Shown here in pieces: positions 44,355 to 55,753 of a stretch of DNA of 64,000 bases. The stretch is taken from contig JANXYR010000080.1 in NCBI GenBank assembly GCA_025355965.1, positions 1-64,000 of the forward strand. The letters run 5' to 3'. The DNA comes from Geobacteraceae bacterium (GTDB lineage Bacteria; Desulfobacterota; Desulfuromonadia; Geobacterales; Pseudopelobacteraceae). Made by a program: the position numbers and the translations under genes. The notes beneath the pieces are model-generated. The model did not search any database, was not told the origin of the DNA, and was given only the letters and a program-made list of their open reading frames with translations. Within the stretch, counting starts at the first letter, position 1. Each line of letters starts with the position of its first letter.

Positions 44355-44712
44355 ACTCTTTGCTGTCATCATCAAAGGGAGCCTGGGGTTACTGGTTTTT
44401 CTGACACTGGCAGGCTGGCTTCTTTTTTCTCCACGTGTTGGTTTAGGCGCCTTGGCTGGCGGATGTATTGCAATAGCCAACTTTTTCTGGATTCGGAACG
44501 TACTACAGCGCATTCTCGGGCAACTACCCACAAATGCAAGTTTATATGCTCAACTCAGATTTATTGCCCGCTTGAGCCTGACTGGACTTCTGCTGTATTT
44601 CATTATAACTTCCGGTTGGTTTTCACTTGGTGGGCTTTTTGTAGGTCTCTCAGTTATCGTAATTAACATAATTGTACTTTCACTATACAGCGCCCTGCGC
44701 GCAGGAGGTTAG
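44332..44712 (+). CDS. atpI: ATP synthase subunit I
   Basis: A 126-residue membrane protein of the AtpI family, with four hydrophobic segments (about 12-30, 38-55, 72-90, 98-118). AtpI helps assemble the c-ring in some bacteria and is not part of the finished enzyme. The ATG at 44332 follows AGGGAG by 13 bases, a long spacing; a GTG three bases earlier would also work. The gene overlaps atpZ by 23 bases. It precedes atpB by four bases. Confidence 0.75.
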   Translation: MITINEDKLFAVIIKGSLGLLVFLTLAGWLLFSPRVGLGALAGGCIAIANFFWIRNVLQRILGQLPTNASLYAQLRFIARLSLTGLLLYFIITSGWFSLGGLFVGLSVIVINIIVLSLYSALRAGG

Positions 44713-44716
44713 CTCC

Positions 44717-45406
44717 ATGGTTCACCCTTTACTGTTTCTTGAATTTTTCCGCAAATTGCTGGCACCTTTCCACATAACCGGGGCAAGTGCCGATGCGATC
44801 TCCTATACTTGGCTAATAATTGTACTGTTGCTGGTTCTCTCGCTATTGGCCACTTCGGCGCTAAAGTCAATCCCAGGCGGAATGCAGAATTTCATGGAAA
44901 CAGTCATAGGCGGCATTGAAACCATGATTGTCGACACAATGGGAGAGCATGGTCGTCCGTTCTTTCCACTGATCGCCACACTCGCAATCTTTGTACTTGT
45001 ATCAAACCTTATCGGCCTGATTCCGGGCTTTTTCCCACCGACTGCTAACATCAATACAACAGCAGCCTGTGCGGTAATTGTCTTCGTTTCCACCCATGTA
45101 GTCGGGATCAAGCATCACGGCCTAGGCTATATAAAGCACTTCCTCGGACCCATCGCCTGGCTGGCACCGATAATGTTTTTCATCGAAGTTATCGGCCACA
45201 TGAGCCGTCCCGTTTCACTTACACTGCGTCTGTTCGGTAATATGAACGGTCACGAACTCGTGCTGATGATTTTCTTCGGGCTGGCACCATTTCTTGTGCC
45301 GCTGCCGATGATGCTGATGGGCGTTCTGGTTTCGTTTATCCAGGCGTTTGTATTCATGCTCCTCGCCATGATCTACATTCAGGGTTCGCTGGAGCACGCA
45401 CATTAG
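44717..45406 (+). CDS. atpB: ATP synthase F0 subunit a
   Basis: A 229-residue membrane subunit with about six helices, forming the two ion half-channels next to the c-ring. [20 protein letters not shown] holds the essential arginine in the RLFGN motif, and the last helix has [20 protein letters not shown] with the conserved glutamine/phenylalanine region. The ATG at 44717 has AGGAGG eight bases upstream, so an upstream in-frame start (44672) inside atpI is not used. Confidence 0.94.
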   Translation: MVHPLLFLEFFRKLLAPFHITGASADAISYTWLIIVLLLVLSLLATSALKSIPGGMQNFMETVIGGIETMIVDTMGEHGRPFFPLIATLAIFVLVSNLIGLIPGFFPPTANINTTAACAVIVFVSTHVVGIKHHGLGYIKHFLGPIAWLAPIMFFIEVIGHMSRPVSLTLRLFGNMNGHELVLMIFFGLAPFLVPLPMMLMGVLVSFIQAFVFMLLAMIYIQGSLEHAH

Positions 45407-45485
45407 TACTAATCCGCTTGCGGGACTAATTAAACTCAGATACTCCTATACTATTTAGGAGACAAAACCCATGGAGGTAGTAAAG

Positions 45486-45761
45486 ATGACTTTTTTCACA
45501 ATGTGCGTTCTGGCAGCAGGTATTGGTATGGCACTTGGTACACTCGGCACCGGCATTGGCCAGGGTATGGCAGTTGCACGCGCCGTTGAAGGCGTTTCAC
45601 GTAACCCAGGTGCTTCCGGCAAGATCCTGACCACCATGATGATCGGTCTGGCCATGATCGAGTCACTGGCAATCTATGCATTGGTTGTCTGCCTGATCAT
45701 CCTGTTCGCTAACCCTTACAAAGATATTGCTCTTAAACTGGCAGAGACTGTTGCCAAGTAA
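45486..45761 (+). CDS. atpE: ATP synthase F0 subunit c
   Basis: A 91-residue hairpin proteolipid forming the rotor ring. The first helix has GTGIGQGMAVARAVEGVSRN, the second AMIESLAIYALVVCLI with the ion-binding Glu59. Q26, E59, S60 and Y64 sit where Na+-binding c subunits (Ilyobacter) have Q32, E65, S66 and Y70, but T67 and P28 counterparts are Leu and Thr. I start at the ATG at 45486 (GGAGG eight bases before); an ATG at 45471 with its own AGGAG is possible. The F1 genes are not next to it. A bidirectional hairpin follows. Confidence 0.94.
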   Translation: MTFFTMCVLAAGIGMALGTLGTGIGQGMAVARAVEGVSRNPGASGKILTTMMIGLAMIESLAIYALVVCLIILFANPYKDIALKLAETVAK

Positions 45762-45789
45762 TTCCGATTTCTACTAACGGCTTAAAAGT

Positions 45790-45822
45790 AAAGGGCGTCC
45801 ACTTGTGGATGCCCTTTTTAGT
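45790..45822. terminator. Bidirectional terminator between atpE and the lipoprotein gene
   Basis: AAAGGGCGTCCAC pairs with GTGGATGCCCTTT (one G-T pair) around a two-base TT loop, followed by TTTT on the plus strand. It serves atpE (stop 45761) and, read from the other side with a run of A/T, the convergent lipoprotein gene that ends at 45841. Confidence 0.85.
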
Positions 45823-45840
45823 TCCATCTATTTATTAACT

Positions 45841-46611
45841 TTATTCGTCGTCCTTCAGCATTCCCTCTACTTCATTTGATTCGGCACTTTCGGCAATATC
45901 CCCCGCTGCCAAGACCATCAACGCCCTAACTGAATAGCGATACTTCACACCCCGTTCAAGGCTACTGTCAACATACTCATTACCTTTAATAGGTTCCCTG
46001 TTAAGCGGTTGATACGAACGAGCAGTCGCAACCGACCATCGATACAGATTGTAACCGAGCAGACGGCCTGGCATAAGTGGTTGTGATGAAATTTGGAACT
46101 TCACCTCGGTAGGAAAAGACTGAATTTTTAAATCAGGAGCCGGAGGGGGGACAGTCACACTGGCTTCGGCAGCTAAGGACGAAACACCATCAACGCCGTC
46201 TGCAGTGAATGGAACAATAAGGTATGAATATATATTCTCGGCACTCACATCACCATCGATCACTATAAGTCGACTTCCAAATTGTTGGGTATTTGTCGGC
46301 AAGTGATCAATATATAGTGTTTGAAATAGCCTGTAATCCGTTGAACATGATTTACAAACATTTTTCTGATCAACTTCAGCAGTGCGCCTGCTGATTTTTA
46401 CGCCAGAAACACCGTGGAGTGGTCTTCCTGTGCGGTCCCTGCCAGGGATTTCAAACTGTAGCTTTACTACTGCACCGCTCTGCTGCACAGAGACGGCAGT
46501 AGGTGCGGCAGGAACGAGCATATCGGGGTAGATCAACGGCCCTTTTTTACCACAGGCGACTGTTATTAACGACAACCCAACCAACAGCGCCGCTCGCCCA
46601 AGTCCGATCAT
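45841..46611 (-). CDS. Lipoprotein with fibronectin-type repeats downstream of gspAB-like genes
   Basis: A 256-residue putative lipoprotein. The signal ends in LITVACGKKGPLIYPD: the lipobox VAC and the following GKKGPL motif match the LptM/YifL-type attachment site family (PF13627). Beyond it are two fibronectin type III-like beta domains (about 35-140 and 150-245) with PAAPTAVSVQQSGAVVKLQF and ILGYNLYRW-like LLGYNLYRWSVATAR sequences. It follows the GspB-like gene with a TAATG one-base overlap. Function is unknown; envelope location and a T2SS or pilus link are inferred from context. Confidence 0.7.
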   Translation of the reverse strand: MIGLGRAALLVGLSLITVACGKKGPLIYPDMLVPAAPTAVSVQQSGAVVKLQFEIPGRDRTGRPLHGVSGVKISRRTAEVDQKNVCKSCSTDYRLFQTLYIDHLPTNTQQFGSRLIVIDGDVSAENIYSYLIVPFTADGVDGVSSLAAEASVTVPPPAPDLKIQSFPTEVKFQISSQPLMPGRLLGYNLYRWSVATARSYQPLNREPIKGNEYVDSSLERGVKYRYSVRALMVLAAGDIAESAESNEVEGMLKDDE

Positions 46612-47291
46612 TATTTCACCTCTGCAGGTAATACAGCGTCCAGCTTTATCTCGAACAGTCCAGCTGACGATGAGAAGCGAACCCTGTCTGGCTGGATATC
46701 AGTAATTCTAGCACCAGAGACAACAGCACCTTCTTTGAGTAGAAAACCGTTTATTACCACCCTCCTGGCAGACCGTTCATCCTGCCAGGCAATTCCGGAC
46801 AGTTTGATATCAGCGGGAACCTGCGCGGTTTGAGCAGGTTGTTTTAGTATGACTGGCTGAGTTTTGATCTGTCTTTTTGAACGCCTGACTTCCCGCGGAG
46901 TAGAATTAGAGTCTCCATCAGATTCTGTTTTTTGGGGTTGAACAGAGATGCCAGTGGACGGTGCGGCAGGTTGCGCAGTAATCGGTGTTGACTGGCTGAG
47001 GGGAATAATTGGTGCCACTACAGCGGGACTTATTGAAGTAGCAACCTGGGAAACAACAGGGCGAATAATAGTGGCACTCCTCTTGCTGTTTCCTTGGAGC
47101 ACGAACCATGTACCTGCAGACGTCACTAGCGATGCTACAGCAATAAGCATCACTATTTTCCAAAATGCAATTCTGGTTGCCGGTTGCTTCCGTTCCTGAA
47201 ACATATCGCCGGATATACTGATCCTGCCATCCGGACGTTTAATGTTTTTTTCATGCTCGATCTTTTTCAGAGCATCAAGAATATAACTCAT
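46611..47291 (-). CDS. GspB-like general secretion assembly protein
   Basis: A 226-residue inner-membrane protein opening MSYILDALKKIEHEK, the signature of GspB/PulB-type proteins, with one membrane helix at about 43-66, a proline/serine-rich periplasmic linker (70-150) and a small C-terminal domain (SGIAWQDERSARRVVINGFL, residues 160-226) typical of T2SS GspB. GspA-GspB pairs help place the secretin through peptidoglycan. Its place next to a GspA-like ATPase supports the call. It overlaps the next gene by one base. Confidence 0.78.
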   Translation of the reverse strand: MSYILDALKKIEHEKNIKRPDGRISISGDMFQERKQPATRIAFWKIVMLIAVASLVTSAGTWFVLQGNSKRSATIIRPVVSQVATSISPAVVAPIIPLSQSTPITAQPAAPSTGISVQPQKTESDGDSNSTPREVRRSKRQIKTQPVILKQPAQTAQVPADIKLSGIAWQDERSARRVVINGFLLKEGAVVSGARITDIQPDRVRFSSSAGLFEIKLDAVLPAEVK

Positions 47292-47300
47292 ACTATCAGC

Positions 47301-48164
47301 TCACTTTCTGGCAAACAGCCAACGAGAAATACGGCACCACATCCCTGTGTATCCATCACCCGGCTGAAGCTCGGTGATGACCTCCGCAGCATCCGATGAA
47401 GAAACGGCAAAGTTATTACGTGTCCATGCCATAACAAGTGCCTGATCACATGCCACGTTTATTAACCGGGGGATGCCTTGTGAAAAACGGTATATTCGCT
47501 TGATTGCTGCTGGAGAAAATATATTCGGGATCCGGCTGCCGGCTATTTTAAGCCGGTGATTGATATATTGTACGGTGTCATCAAGCTTCATTGGTGTAAG
47601 CTGGCAGCGCACCGTAATGCGCTGGTTAAGCTGGCGCAGGTCGTGACGCCGGAGGACATCGTTCAACTCTGGCTGCCCAGCCAGTATGATCTGGATGAGT
47701 TTGTCACGTTCGGTTTCCAGATTAGAGATCATGCGGACCTGTTCCAAAACATCCGGTGCCAGGTTTTGCGCTTCATCGATAACAAGCACAACAGTCTGTC
47801 CGGCACTATTCTGCTTAATCAGAAAGCGGTTAAGTGCGTCCAGATGCCCGGAGCGGTTCTTTTCGTCTACCTCTATTCCATACTCACGGCAAACACCAGC
47901 TAAAAGCTGTTCTCCTGACATACACGAATCGAAGATAAGAGCGCTTGTGTACTTATCCGGGTCAAGCTGAGTCAACAGCGTGCGGAGCATCGTTGTCTTG
48001 CCGGTTCCAACCTCACCTGTCAGAGCAATGAAACCGGCACGACTATCGACACCGTACAGCAGCCGTGCAAATGCCTCCCGGTGAATGCTACTCAAAAACA
48101 CAAAATGAGGATTTGGAGTAATTGTGAATGGTTTTTCGGAAAAACCAAAAAAATCACAATACAT
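47301..48164 (-). CDS. GspA/ExeA-like AAA ATPase
   Basis: A 287-residue ATPase beginning MYCDFFGFSEKPFTITPNP, with Walker A GEVGTGKT (50-57) and Walker B VVLVIDEAQNL (about 125-135), a GspA-type AAA domain. It lacks the membrane helix and C-terminal peptidoglycan-binding domain of the ~550-residue Aeromonas ExeA, so it is a short form that may use GspB for envelope contact. It is six bases from argH and nine from the GspB-like gene. A related ATPase sits in the EPS locus at 11928-13115. Confidence 0.82.
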   Translation of the reverse strand: MYCDFFGFSEKPFTITPNPHFVFLSSIHREAFARLLYGVDSRAGFIALTGEVGTGKTTMLRTLLTQLDPDKYTSALIFDSCMSGEQLLAGVCREYGIEVDEKNRSGHLDALNRFLIKQNSAGQTVVLVIDEAQNLAPDVLEQVRMISNLETERDKLIQIILAGQPELNDVLRRHDLRQLNQRITVRCQLTPMKLDDTVQYINHRLKIAGSRIPNIFSPAAIKRIYRFSQGIPRLINVACDQALVMAWTRNNFAVSSSDAAEVITELQPGDGYTGMWCRISRWLFARK

Positions 48165-48170
48165 TGCCTG

Positions 48171-49547
48171 TCAGTTCCCCGCCCGCACTTTCTGAATCTC
48201 GCTCCACACTCGCTCACGAGCCGTTCCACCCGGGACGTTACGGGCATTAACACTGGCCTCAACGGTAATACATTTGAAGATATCGGTGTCGATCTTGGCT
48301 GAAAAGAGTTGCCACTCTGCCAGCGACAGATCAATGATATCCATATCATTTTCAACACAGTAAGCTACCGCCTTGCCAACCACCTCGTGAGCATCACGGA
48401 AGGCAAGCCCCTTGCGCACCAGATAATCGGCGACATCAGTGGCGGTTGAAAACCCGTGCCCTGCAGCCTTGCGCATATTCTCAGTATTAACCCGCATCTC
48501 ACGTATCATATCGGCAAAGATTTTAAGGCTCCCCTTAACCGTATCAATCGTGTCAAAAAGCGGTTCCTTATCTTCCTGCATATCCTTGTTGTAAGCCAGC
48601 GGCAGGGCCTTCATTGTCGTGAGAAGTGCCATCAGATTACCATATACGCGACCGGTTTTACCCCGCACCAGTTCCGGCACATCCGGATTCTTCTTCTGAG
48701 GCATGATAGACGATCCGGTGCAGAAACCGTCTGATAACTCTATGAATTGAAATGCACTGGTAGACCAGATAATCAGCTCTTCCGAAAAGCGGGACAAATG
48801 CATCATAAGAATTGAGGCATCTGCAAGAAACTCAAGGGCAAAATCCCTATCAGAAACGGAGTCGAGTGAATTTCTGGTTATTGCTGGAAAATCGAGTTGT
48901 TCGGCAACATATTCACGGTCGATCGGGAAGGTTGTACCTGCCAGTGCGCCGGCTCCCAGAGGAAGAATATTTACCCGTTTGAGACAATCCTCCAGACGCC
49001 ACTTGTCGCGTTTGAACATCTCGACATACGCCATCAGGTGATGAGCAAACAGGATCGGCTGAGCGGTCTGCAGATGTGTAAAACCGGGCATAAGCGTATC
49101 AAGATTGGCTTCAGCCTGGGCCAGCAGGGCATCGATCAAGAGATCGAGATAGGTAGTTATCTCTACAATCTCATCCCGAAGGTAGAGCCGGATATCCAGT
49201 GCCACTTGGTCGTTGCGTGAACGCCCCGTGTGCAAACGTTTTCCAGCTTCACCGATGGCAGCGGATAGTCGCGCTTCGATGTTCATATGGATATCTTCCA
49301 GACTGATGGAAAAATCAAACTCACCAGTTTCAATCTGCTCCAGGATTTTACGCAACCCTTGGACGATCTGCTCAACATCTTCGAGCGGAATGATCCCCTG
49401 TTTGCCAAGCATGCGGGCATGGGCAATGGAGCCGCGTATATCCTGATGATACAGGCGTTTGTCGAACTGGATAGATGCGGTAAACTCCTCAACGAACTTA
49501 TCGGTGGGCTGAGTAAAGCGTCCGCCCCATAATTTGTCTTTGGACAT
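48171..49547 (-). CDS. argH: Argininosuccinate lyase
   Basis: A 458-residue enzyme splitting argininosuccinate into arginine and fumarate, the last step of arginine synthesis. [22 protein letters not shown], the [20 protein letters not shown] segment and the superfamily signature [12 protein letters not shown] are intact. Length is normal. A promoter candidate lies at 49592-49619, so it can be read apart from argG and the two genes in between. It continues into the GspA-like gene six bases later. Confidence 0.95.
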   Translation of the reverse strand: MSKDKLWGGRFTQPTDKFVEEFTASIQFDKRLYHQDIRGSIAHARMLGKQGIIPLEDVEQIVQGLRKILEQIETGEFDFSISLEDIHMNIEARLSAAIGEAGKRLHTGRSRNDQVALDIRLYLRDEIVEITTYLDLLIDALLAQAEANLDTLMPGFTHLQTAQPILFAHHLMAYVEMFKRDKWRLEDCLKRVNILPLGAGALAGTTFPIDREYVAEQLDFPAITRNSLDSVSDRDFALEFLADASILMMHLSRFSEELIIWSTSAFQFIELSDGFCTGSSIMPQKKNPDVPELVRGKTGRVYGNLMALLTTMKALPLAYNKDMQEDKEPLFDTIDTVKGSLKIFADMIREMRVNTENMRKAAGHGFSTATDVADYLVRKGLAFRDAHEVVGKAVAYCVENDMDIIDLSLAEWQLFSAKIDTDIFKCITVEASVNARNVPGGTARERVWSEIQKVRAGN

Positions 49548-49591
49548 GGTGTATTGTTTCCTTGTGACTGAGTTGAAGTGAGAGATTGTGT

Positions 49592-49619
49592 ACTATACGC
49601 GAAAAACAGATAAAATCAA
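49592..49619 (-). promoter_or_regulatory. Candidate promoter for argH
   Basis: TTGATT (49614-49619) and TATAGT (49592-49597) are 16 bases apart on the minus strand, about 45 bases before the argH ATG. The 162-base gap before argH is the largest in this gene run. An 11-base palindrome, ATGCT-g-AGCAT, also lies there near 49636-49646. Confidence 0.55.
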
Positions 49620-49709
49620 AGTAGAGTCGGCAGAGATGCTCAGCATTTGAGCGTTTTGTCCCAGATTCAGCGCAACAAAACACGATGCGTGTGTTAAAAA
49701 CATAACTTG

Positions 49710-50873
49710 CTACGCCCCATGCACCGTCTCCCCTATCCCCATAGATTCATCTACATCGATCTTGCGCCACACACAATCCTCGTCAACTGCCATGATGGCA
49801 TGAACCTTGAGCGGCACACGCGAGGTGCGCGGGTCAATCTCGTGTTGCGGAGGGAGATTGAAGTAGAGCAGCCGCGTCCCCCTACCAAATCGGAGACGGC
49901 ACACCGGTGCGCCATCGAAGTTATCCGTGGCAAATTCTGAAAAACTTACCTGAGCCAAACGATGATTATGGTTGATCACTACATACGAACTGCCAAAAGC
50001 GTCCTTCTCGGGGGAACCTTCAATCGTTGTTTCGTCAGACGCGTTACCGAAGACGGTCACCGTTTCGCGTACACCCGGCGTATCCTCCAGGTATTCTCCG
50101 TAGAAGCCGCTGATTACATCGCGATAGGCATGGTGTTCCGGCTTGGGATTGCACTGAATCACGAACAGGGCATCCAACCCCTGCCGTGTAGTAAAGAAGA
50201 GCTGGTTTGAGTGGTCAATAATCTGCCGTATGTTGGATGTGTAGAGGTCACGGTACAGGTAATCCAGGCAGATAATCGCCATGAAGTTGAAGCAGGACGG
50301 ACGACTACGGAACAGGTAGAAGTGCCTGCCACGATACAAATCATGAAACTTGTCTATGTACTCCTCACCGTGGAACGGATGGCTCTTGGCTTCAAGAAAG
50401 ACCCGCAAGCGGCCATCTGCTTCCTTTATAGCGATGCAGCACCAGTTTACCGGCATATTCAGAACATCACCAGAATCAATATCATGATCAACCAGCGCAA
50501 TCGCCTCGCCGTTATCCTCACGGAATCGCTCCAGCAAGGTGCGGTATTCAGACAGCCGGATATGCTCGACACCGAATACCGTTACCATATTCGGGCGGAA
50601 GCGTTGTCCGATTGTAGTCAGCATGTCATCGAAACGAGAGACGGGAAGACTCGATTCTGGAAACAGCAGGAAATGGAGCTTCTTCAGGTTACCTTCACCG
50701 GTTGCCACCAGATCCAGCACCGAACTGACCAAGCACCATTTTTCTTCCGGATCTACAAGGCAAAAACCGATATCCGCACGCTTGAGGTGGTTGGGAATCT
50801 GGGCGACCATACAGTGCAGGTTATGCCCTAGAGGAAATTCAAGGTTTACTTTTTTATCAATAATTTCAGGCAT
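49710..50873 (-). CDS. Nitrilase-superfamily-like protein, function unknown
   Basis: A 387-residue protein I do not recognise as a named enzyme. It has the layout of the carbon-nitrogen hydrolase fold: LLFPESSLP with candidate catalytic E73, VFLEAKSHPFHGEEY with K163, and MAIICLDYLY with C202, in the order of the Glu-Lys-Cys triad. No signal peptide or membrane helix is visible, so it should be cytoplasmic. It overlaps the NUDIX gene by eight bases and the pair is inserted between argG and argH. Nitrilase domains also occur fused to some reverse transcriptases of defence type; no such enzyme is present here. The substrate is unknown. Confidence 0.6.
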   Translation of the reverse strand: MPEIIDKKVNLEFPLGHNLHCMVAQIPNHLKRADIGFCLVDPEEKWCLVSSVLDLVATGEGNLKKLHFLLFPESSLPVSRFDDMLTTIGQRFRPNMVTVFGVEHIRLSEYRTLLERFREDNGEAIALVDHDIDSGDVLNMPVNWCCIAIKEADGRLRVFLEAKSHPFHGEEYIDKFHDLYRGRHFYLFRSRPSCFNFMAIICLDYLYRDLYTSNIRQIIDHSNQLFFTTRQGLDALFVIQCNPKPEHHAYRDVISGFYGEYLEDTPGVRETVTVFGNASDETTIEGSPEKDAFGSSYVVINHNHRLAQVSFSEFATDNFDGAPVCRLRFGRGTRLLYFNLPPQHEIDPRTSRVPLKVHAIMAVDEDCVWRKIDVDESMGIGETVHGA

Positions 50874-51327
50874 TGATGTTATTCGTGAGTTCGCGTAAAT
50901 GGCTGTGCGGGAAAACCTTCTCCAATATGAAGCGTGCGCCAGCAGGCATAGAATAACCGATCAACTCGTTACTTGAGACCCAGGCGGCTTCGGCAACCTC
51001 ATGTTCATTGTGAACGATATCGCAACTGAGCGGACGGCAACGGTAATAGAGAATCACGAAGTGGCAATTTTCATCTCCGGGGGTGAGATGTTCAAAGACA
51101 TCGACCAAGCCTTCGACTTCAATCTCCAACCCCACCTCTTCATGTACTTCCCTCTTCAACGCCTCCAGGATCGGCTCGCCAAGGTCTATCTTACCCCCGG
51201 GCATAACCCACAAATCCAGAAAGGGCGGGATACTCCGTCTTGTCAGGAGCACCCGCCCGTCATCGTCCACAATCACCGCCACAACAGAGGTGACGATGTG
51301 TTCTTTCTTGAAGCGTTTCTTCGTCAA
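50866..51327 (-). CDS. NUDIX hydrolase
   Basis: A 153-residue NUDIX protein. The NUDIX box (residues 45-67), GKIDLGEPILEALKREVHEE followed by VGL, matches GX5EX7REUXEEXGU fully, so it should bind metal and hydrolyse a nucleoside-diphosphate-linked compound. The start is TTG at 51327, three bases after the argG stop; no ATG is nearer and the ribosome site is weak, so coupling to argG is likely. The downstream nitrilase-like gene overlaps by eight bases. A housekeeping role such as 8-oxo-dGTP removal is as likely as an arginine-linked one. Confidence 0.86.
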   Translation of the reverse strand: MTKKRFKKEHIVTSVVAVIVDDDGRVLLTRRSIPPFLDLWVMPGGKIDLGEPILEALKREVHEEVGLEIEVEGLVDVFEHLTPGDENCHFVILYYRCRPLSCDIVHNEHEVAEAAWVSSNELIGYSMPAGARFILEKVFPHSHLRELTNNINA

Positions 51328-51330
51328 TCC

Positions 51331-52554
51331 CTACTTCTTTCGGTTGGCCTGCATCAGCGACCTGATACGCAGCCGTAGAGAGTTGATTTTGATAAAGCCC
51401 TCAGCATCAGCCTGGTTGAAAACCTGATCCTTCTCGAAAGTAGCAAAATCAAGATTAAAAAGCGAGTCGGTCTCTGACTTGCGGCCAACTGTACGGCAGA
51501 GCCCTTTGTAAAGTTTGACACGAGCTACACCGTTCACGCATTTCTGCGAGTCGTCGATCAGCGTCTGAAGCATCTGACGCTCTGGTGAGAACCAGTAACC
51601 GGCATAAATCTGCTTGGCATATTCCGGAATCAGGCTGTCGCGAATGCGCATGACTTCACGATCCATGGTGATCTGCTCAACGGCCGAATGCGCTTCGCGC
51701 AGGATCGTGCCACCGGGGGTCTCATAGACACCGCGCGACTTCATACCAACCGAGCGATTCTCCAGTAGATCGACACGGCCAACGCCATGCTGACCGCCAA
51801 GAAAATTAAGGTGCGCCAGCAGCTTCGCCGGAGTCATCTTTTCGCCATCAACGGCCACGGCGTTGCCGTTCTTGAACTCGATTTCCACGTACTGTGCCTT
51901 GTTGGGCGCTTTTTCAGGTGGCTTGGTCAGCACGTACATCTCTTCCGGTGCCTCAGCCCAGGTATCTTCCAGGATGCCACCTTCAAAAGAGATATGCAGC
52001 AGATTGCGATCTGACGACCAAGGGCGCTTCTTGATGGTCGGAATGGGAATATCATTCTTCTTAGCGTAATCGATCAACGCCTGACGGCTGTTCAGATCCC
52101 ACATCCTCCAGGGGGCAATAACCTTGATGGACGGATCAAAATGGTAGTAGGCCAGTTCGAAACGGACCTGGTCGTTCCCCTTGCCGGTAGCGCCATGGGA
52201 AACGGCGTCACACTTTTCCTTCGCAGCGATTTCCATCTGGCGCTTGGCGATCAGCGGACGGGCGATGGATGTGCCAAGCAGGTAGTGCCCCTCGTAGATA
52301 GCGTTAGCGCGGAACATCGGGAACACGAAGTCACGCACAAACTCCTCTTTCAAGTCGTCGATGTACACCTTGTCGGCGCCGGTAGCCAGTGCCTTCTCGC
52401 GAACCGGGTCAAGCTCCTCACCCTGCCCAAGATCAGCTGAAAAAGCGACGACCTTGCACCCGTACTCGTTTTTCAGCCATTTGAGGATAATAGAGGTGTC
52501 CAGTCCACCGGAATAGGCCAGAACGATCTTGCTGATTTCCTGTTTCTTTGCCAT
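51331..52554 (-). CDS. argG: Argininosuccinate synthase
   Basis: A 407-residue ATP-pyrophosphatase-type enzyme joining citrulline and aspartate. The P-loop is [17 protein letters not shown], and [18 protein letters not shown] with other conserved parts, [20 protein letters not shown], are present. Length is normal. It is 31 bases from argF and continues into the NUDIX gene. Confidence 0.95.
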   Translation of the reverse strand: MAKKQEISKIVLAYSGGLDTSIILKWLKNEYGCKVVAFSADLGQGEELDPVREKALATGADKVYIDDLKEEFVRDFVFPMFRANAIYEGHYLLGTSIARPLIAKRQMEIAAKEKCDAVSHGATGKGNDQVRFELAYYHFDPSIKVIAPWRMWDLNSRQALIDYAKKNDIPIPTIKKRPWSSDRNLLHISFEGGILEDTWAEAPEEMYVLTKPPEKAPNKAQYVEIEFKNGNAVAVDGEKMTPAKLLAHLNFLGGQHGVGRVDLLENRSVGMKSRGVYETPGGTILREAHSAVEQITMDREVMRIRDSLIPEYAKQIYAGYWFSPERQMLQTLIDDSQKCVNGVARVKLYKGLCRTVGRKSETDSLFNLDFATFEKDQVFNQADAEGFIKINSLRLRIRSLMQANRKK

Positions 52555-52585
52555 CTGCTTAGTCTCCTTTTGCTTGCAGCCGTTT

Positions 52586-53497
52586 TTATTTGATTAGCGT
52601 AACCATTATTGCCTTTTGAATGTGCAGTCTGTTCTCTGCTTCATCCCAGACTACGGAGTTCTTCCCCTCAATTACCGAATCAGAAATCTCTTCGCCACGG
52701 TGAGCCGGTAGACAGTGAAGAACAATAGCATCCGGCTTTGCATAAGCAAGCAGAGTGTCATTGAGGCAGTATCCGACAAAAACCTTTTCGCGCTCTTTCT
52801 GCTCAGCCTCCTGCCCCATGCTGGCCCAGACATCGGTGTTAATTACATCCGCTCCGGCAACGGCAACCCTCGGATCGTTTGTGAGAGAAATTAGTCCCGG
52901 AGCCTTGGCCTTGGCCCACGCCATGATCCTCAAGTCCGGCTCATACCCGACAGGACAGGCCAAGCGCAACTCGAAACCGAAGATTGCAGCCGCTTCGATC
53001 CATGTGTTGGCCATGTTGTTCCCATCCCCTACCCACGCAAATTTCAGCCCTTCATACCCTTTCTTGTGCTCGATAACGGTCTGCAGATCCGCCATAATCT
53101 GGCAGGGGTGAAAAAGATCCGTCAGACCGTTTATAACCGGCACATCCGAATATTTCGCAAATTCGTCAACGATCTCCTGCCCGAAGGTCCGGATCATTAT
53201 CCCGTCGCAATAGCGAGACATCACACGGGCACTATCCTTGATCGGCTCGCCGCGCCCCATCTGCGAATTAGCAGACGATATGAACAGGCCGTGCCCTCCG
53301 AGCTGAAAGACGCCCACCTCAAAGGAAACTCTGGTACGTGTGGATGCCTTTTCAAAAATCAGCGCCACAGTCTTTCCGCCCAGATGTCTATGCTGAATAC
53401 CGCGCTTCAGTTTATCCTTAAGGTCTGCAGCCAGTGCCAGCAGAGCATCCAGCTCACTCTTGGTATAATCGTGCAACGCCAGAAAATGTCGTGTCAT
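52586..53497 (-). CDS. argF: Ornithine carbamoyltransferase
   Basis: A 303-residue transferase making citrulline from ornithine and carbamoyl phosphate. [20 protein letters not shown] has the carbamoyl phosphate site (STRTR), [13 protein letters not shown] and the ornithine-binding [13 protein letters not shown] are intact. Length matches the anabolic enzyme. It is 87 bases after argD in the arg run. Confidence 0.95.
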   Translation of the reverse strand: MTRHFLALHDYTKSELDALLALAADLKDKLKRGIQHRHLGGKTVALIFEKASTRTRVSFEVGVFQLGGHGLFISSANSQMGRGEPIKDSARVMSRYCDGIMIRTFGQEIVDEFAKYSDVPVINGLTDLFHPCQIMADLQTVIEHKKGYEGLKFAWVGDGNNMANTWIEAAAIFGFELRLACPVGYEPDLRIMAWAKAKAPGLISLTNDPRVAVAGADVINTDVWASMGQEAEQKEREKVFVGYCLNDTLLAYAKPDAIVLHCLPAHRGEEISDSVIEGKNSVVWDEAENRLHIQKAIMVTLIK

Positions 53498-53584
53498 CTA
53501 TCTCTCCTGTACTTGCCAAAAAACTGGATAAGTGCGTTAACGAAGTTTATTCTGCAAGCAACCGCAGAATAAACTTCTAACTTA

Positions 53585-55653
<2,069 letters not shown>

Positions 55654-55665
55654 CTATCCAATTCT

Positions 55666-55703
55666 GTGAACGGTGAAATGTAAAATATATCTTCACTATT
55701 CAC
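55666..55703. repeat. Imperfect inverted repeat upstream of argB
   Basis: GTGAACGGTGAAA (55666-55678) pairs with TTCACTATTCAC (55692-55703) around a 13-base AT-rich loop; two mismatches in the 12-base arm. Each arm is itself a pair of GTGAA units. It lies just before the argB ribosome site and could be an operator, a leader hairpin or a short dispersed repeat. Confidence 0.6.
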
Positions 55704-55753
55704 GTTTTTGAAAGCCGGGTAGTTTAAAGTAATTTGGTGGAAATCTCAAAAGG

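Noticed and set aside
50211..50831. A 206-codon plus-strand frame opposite the nitrilase-like gene
   Set aside because: The minus-strand frame has the motif order and coupling to a NUDIX gene; this one has neither.
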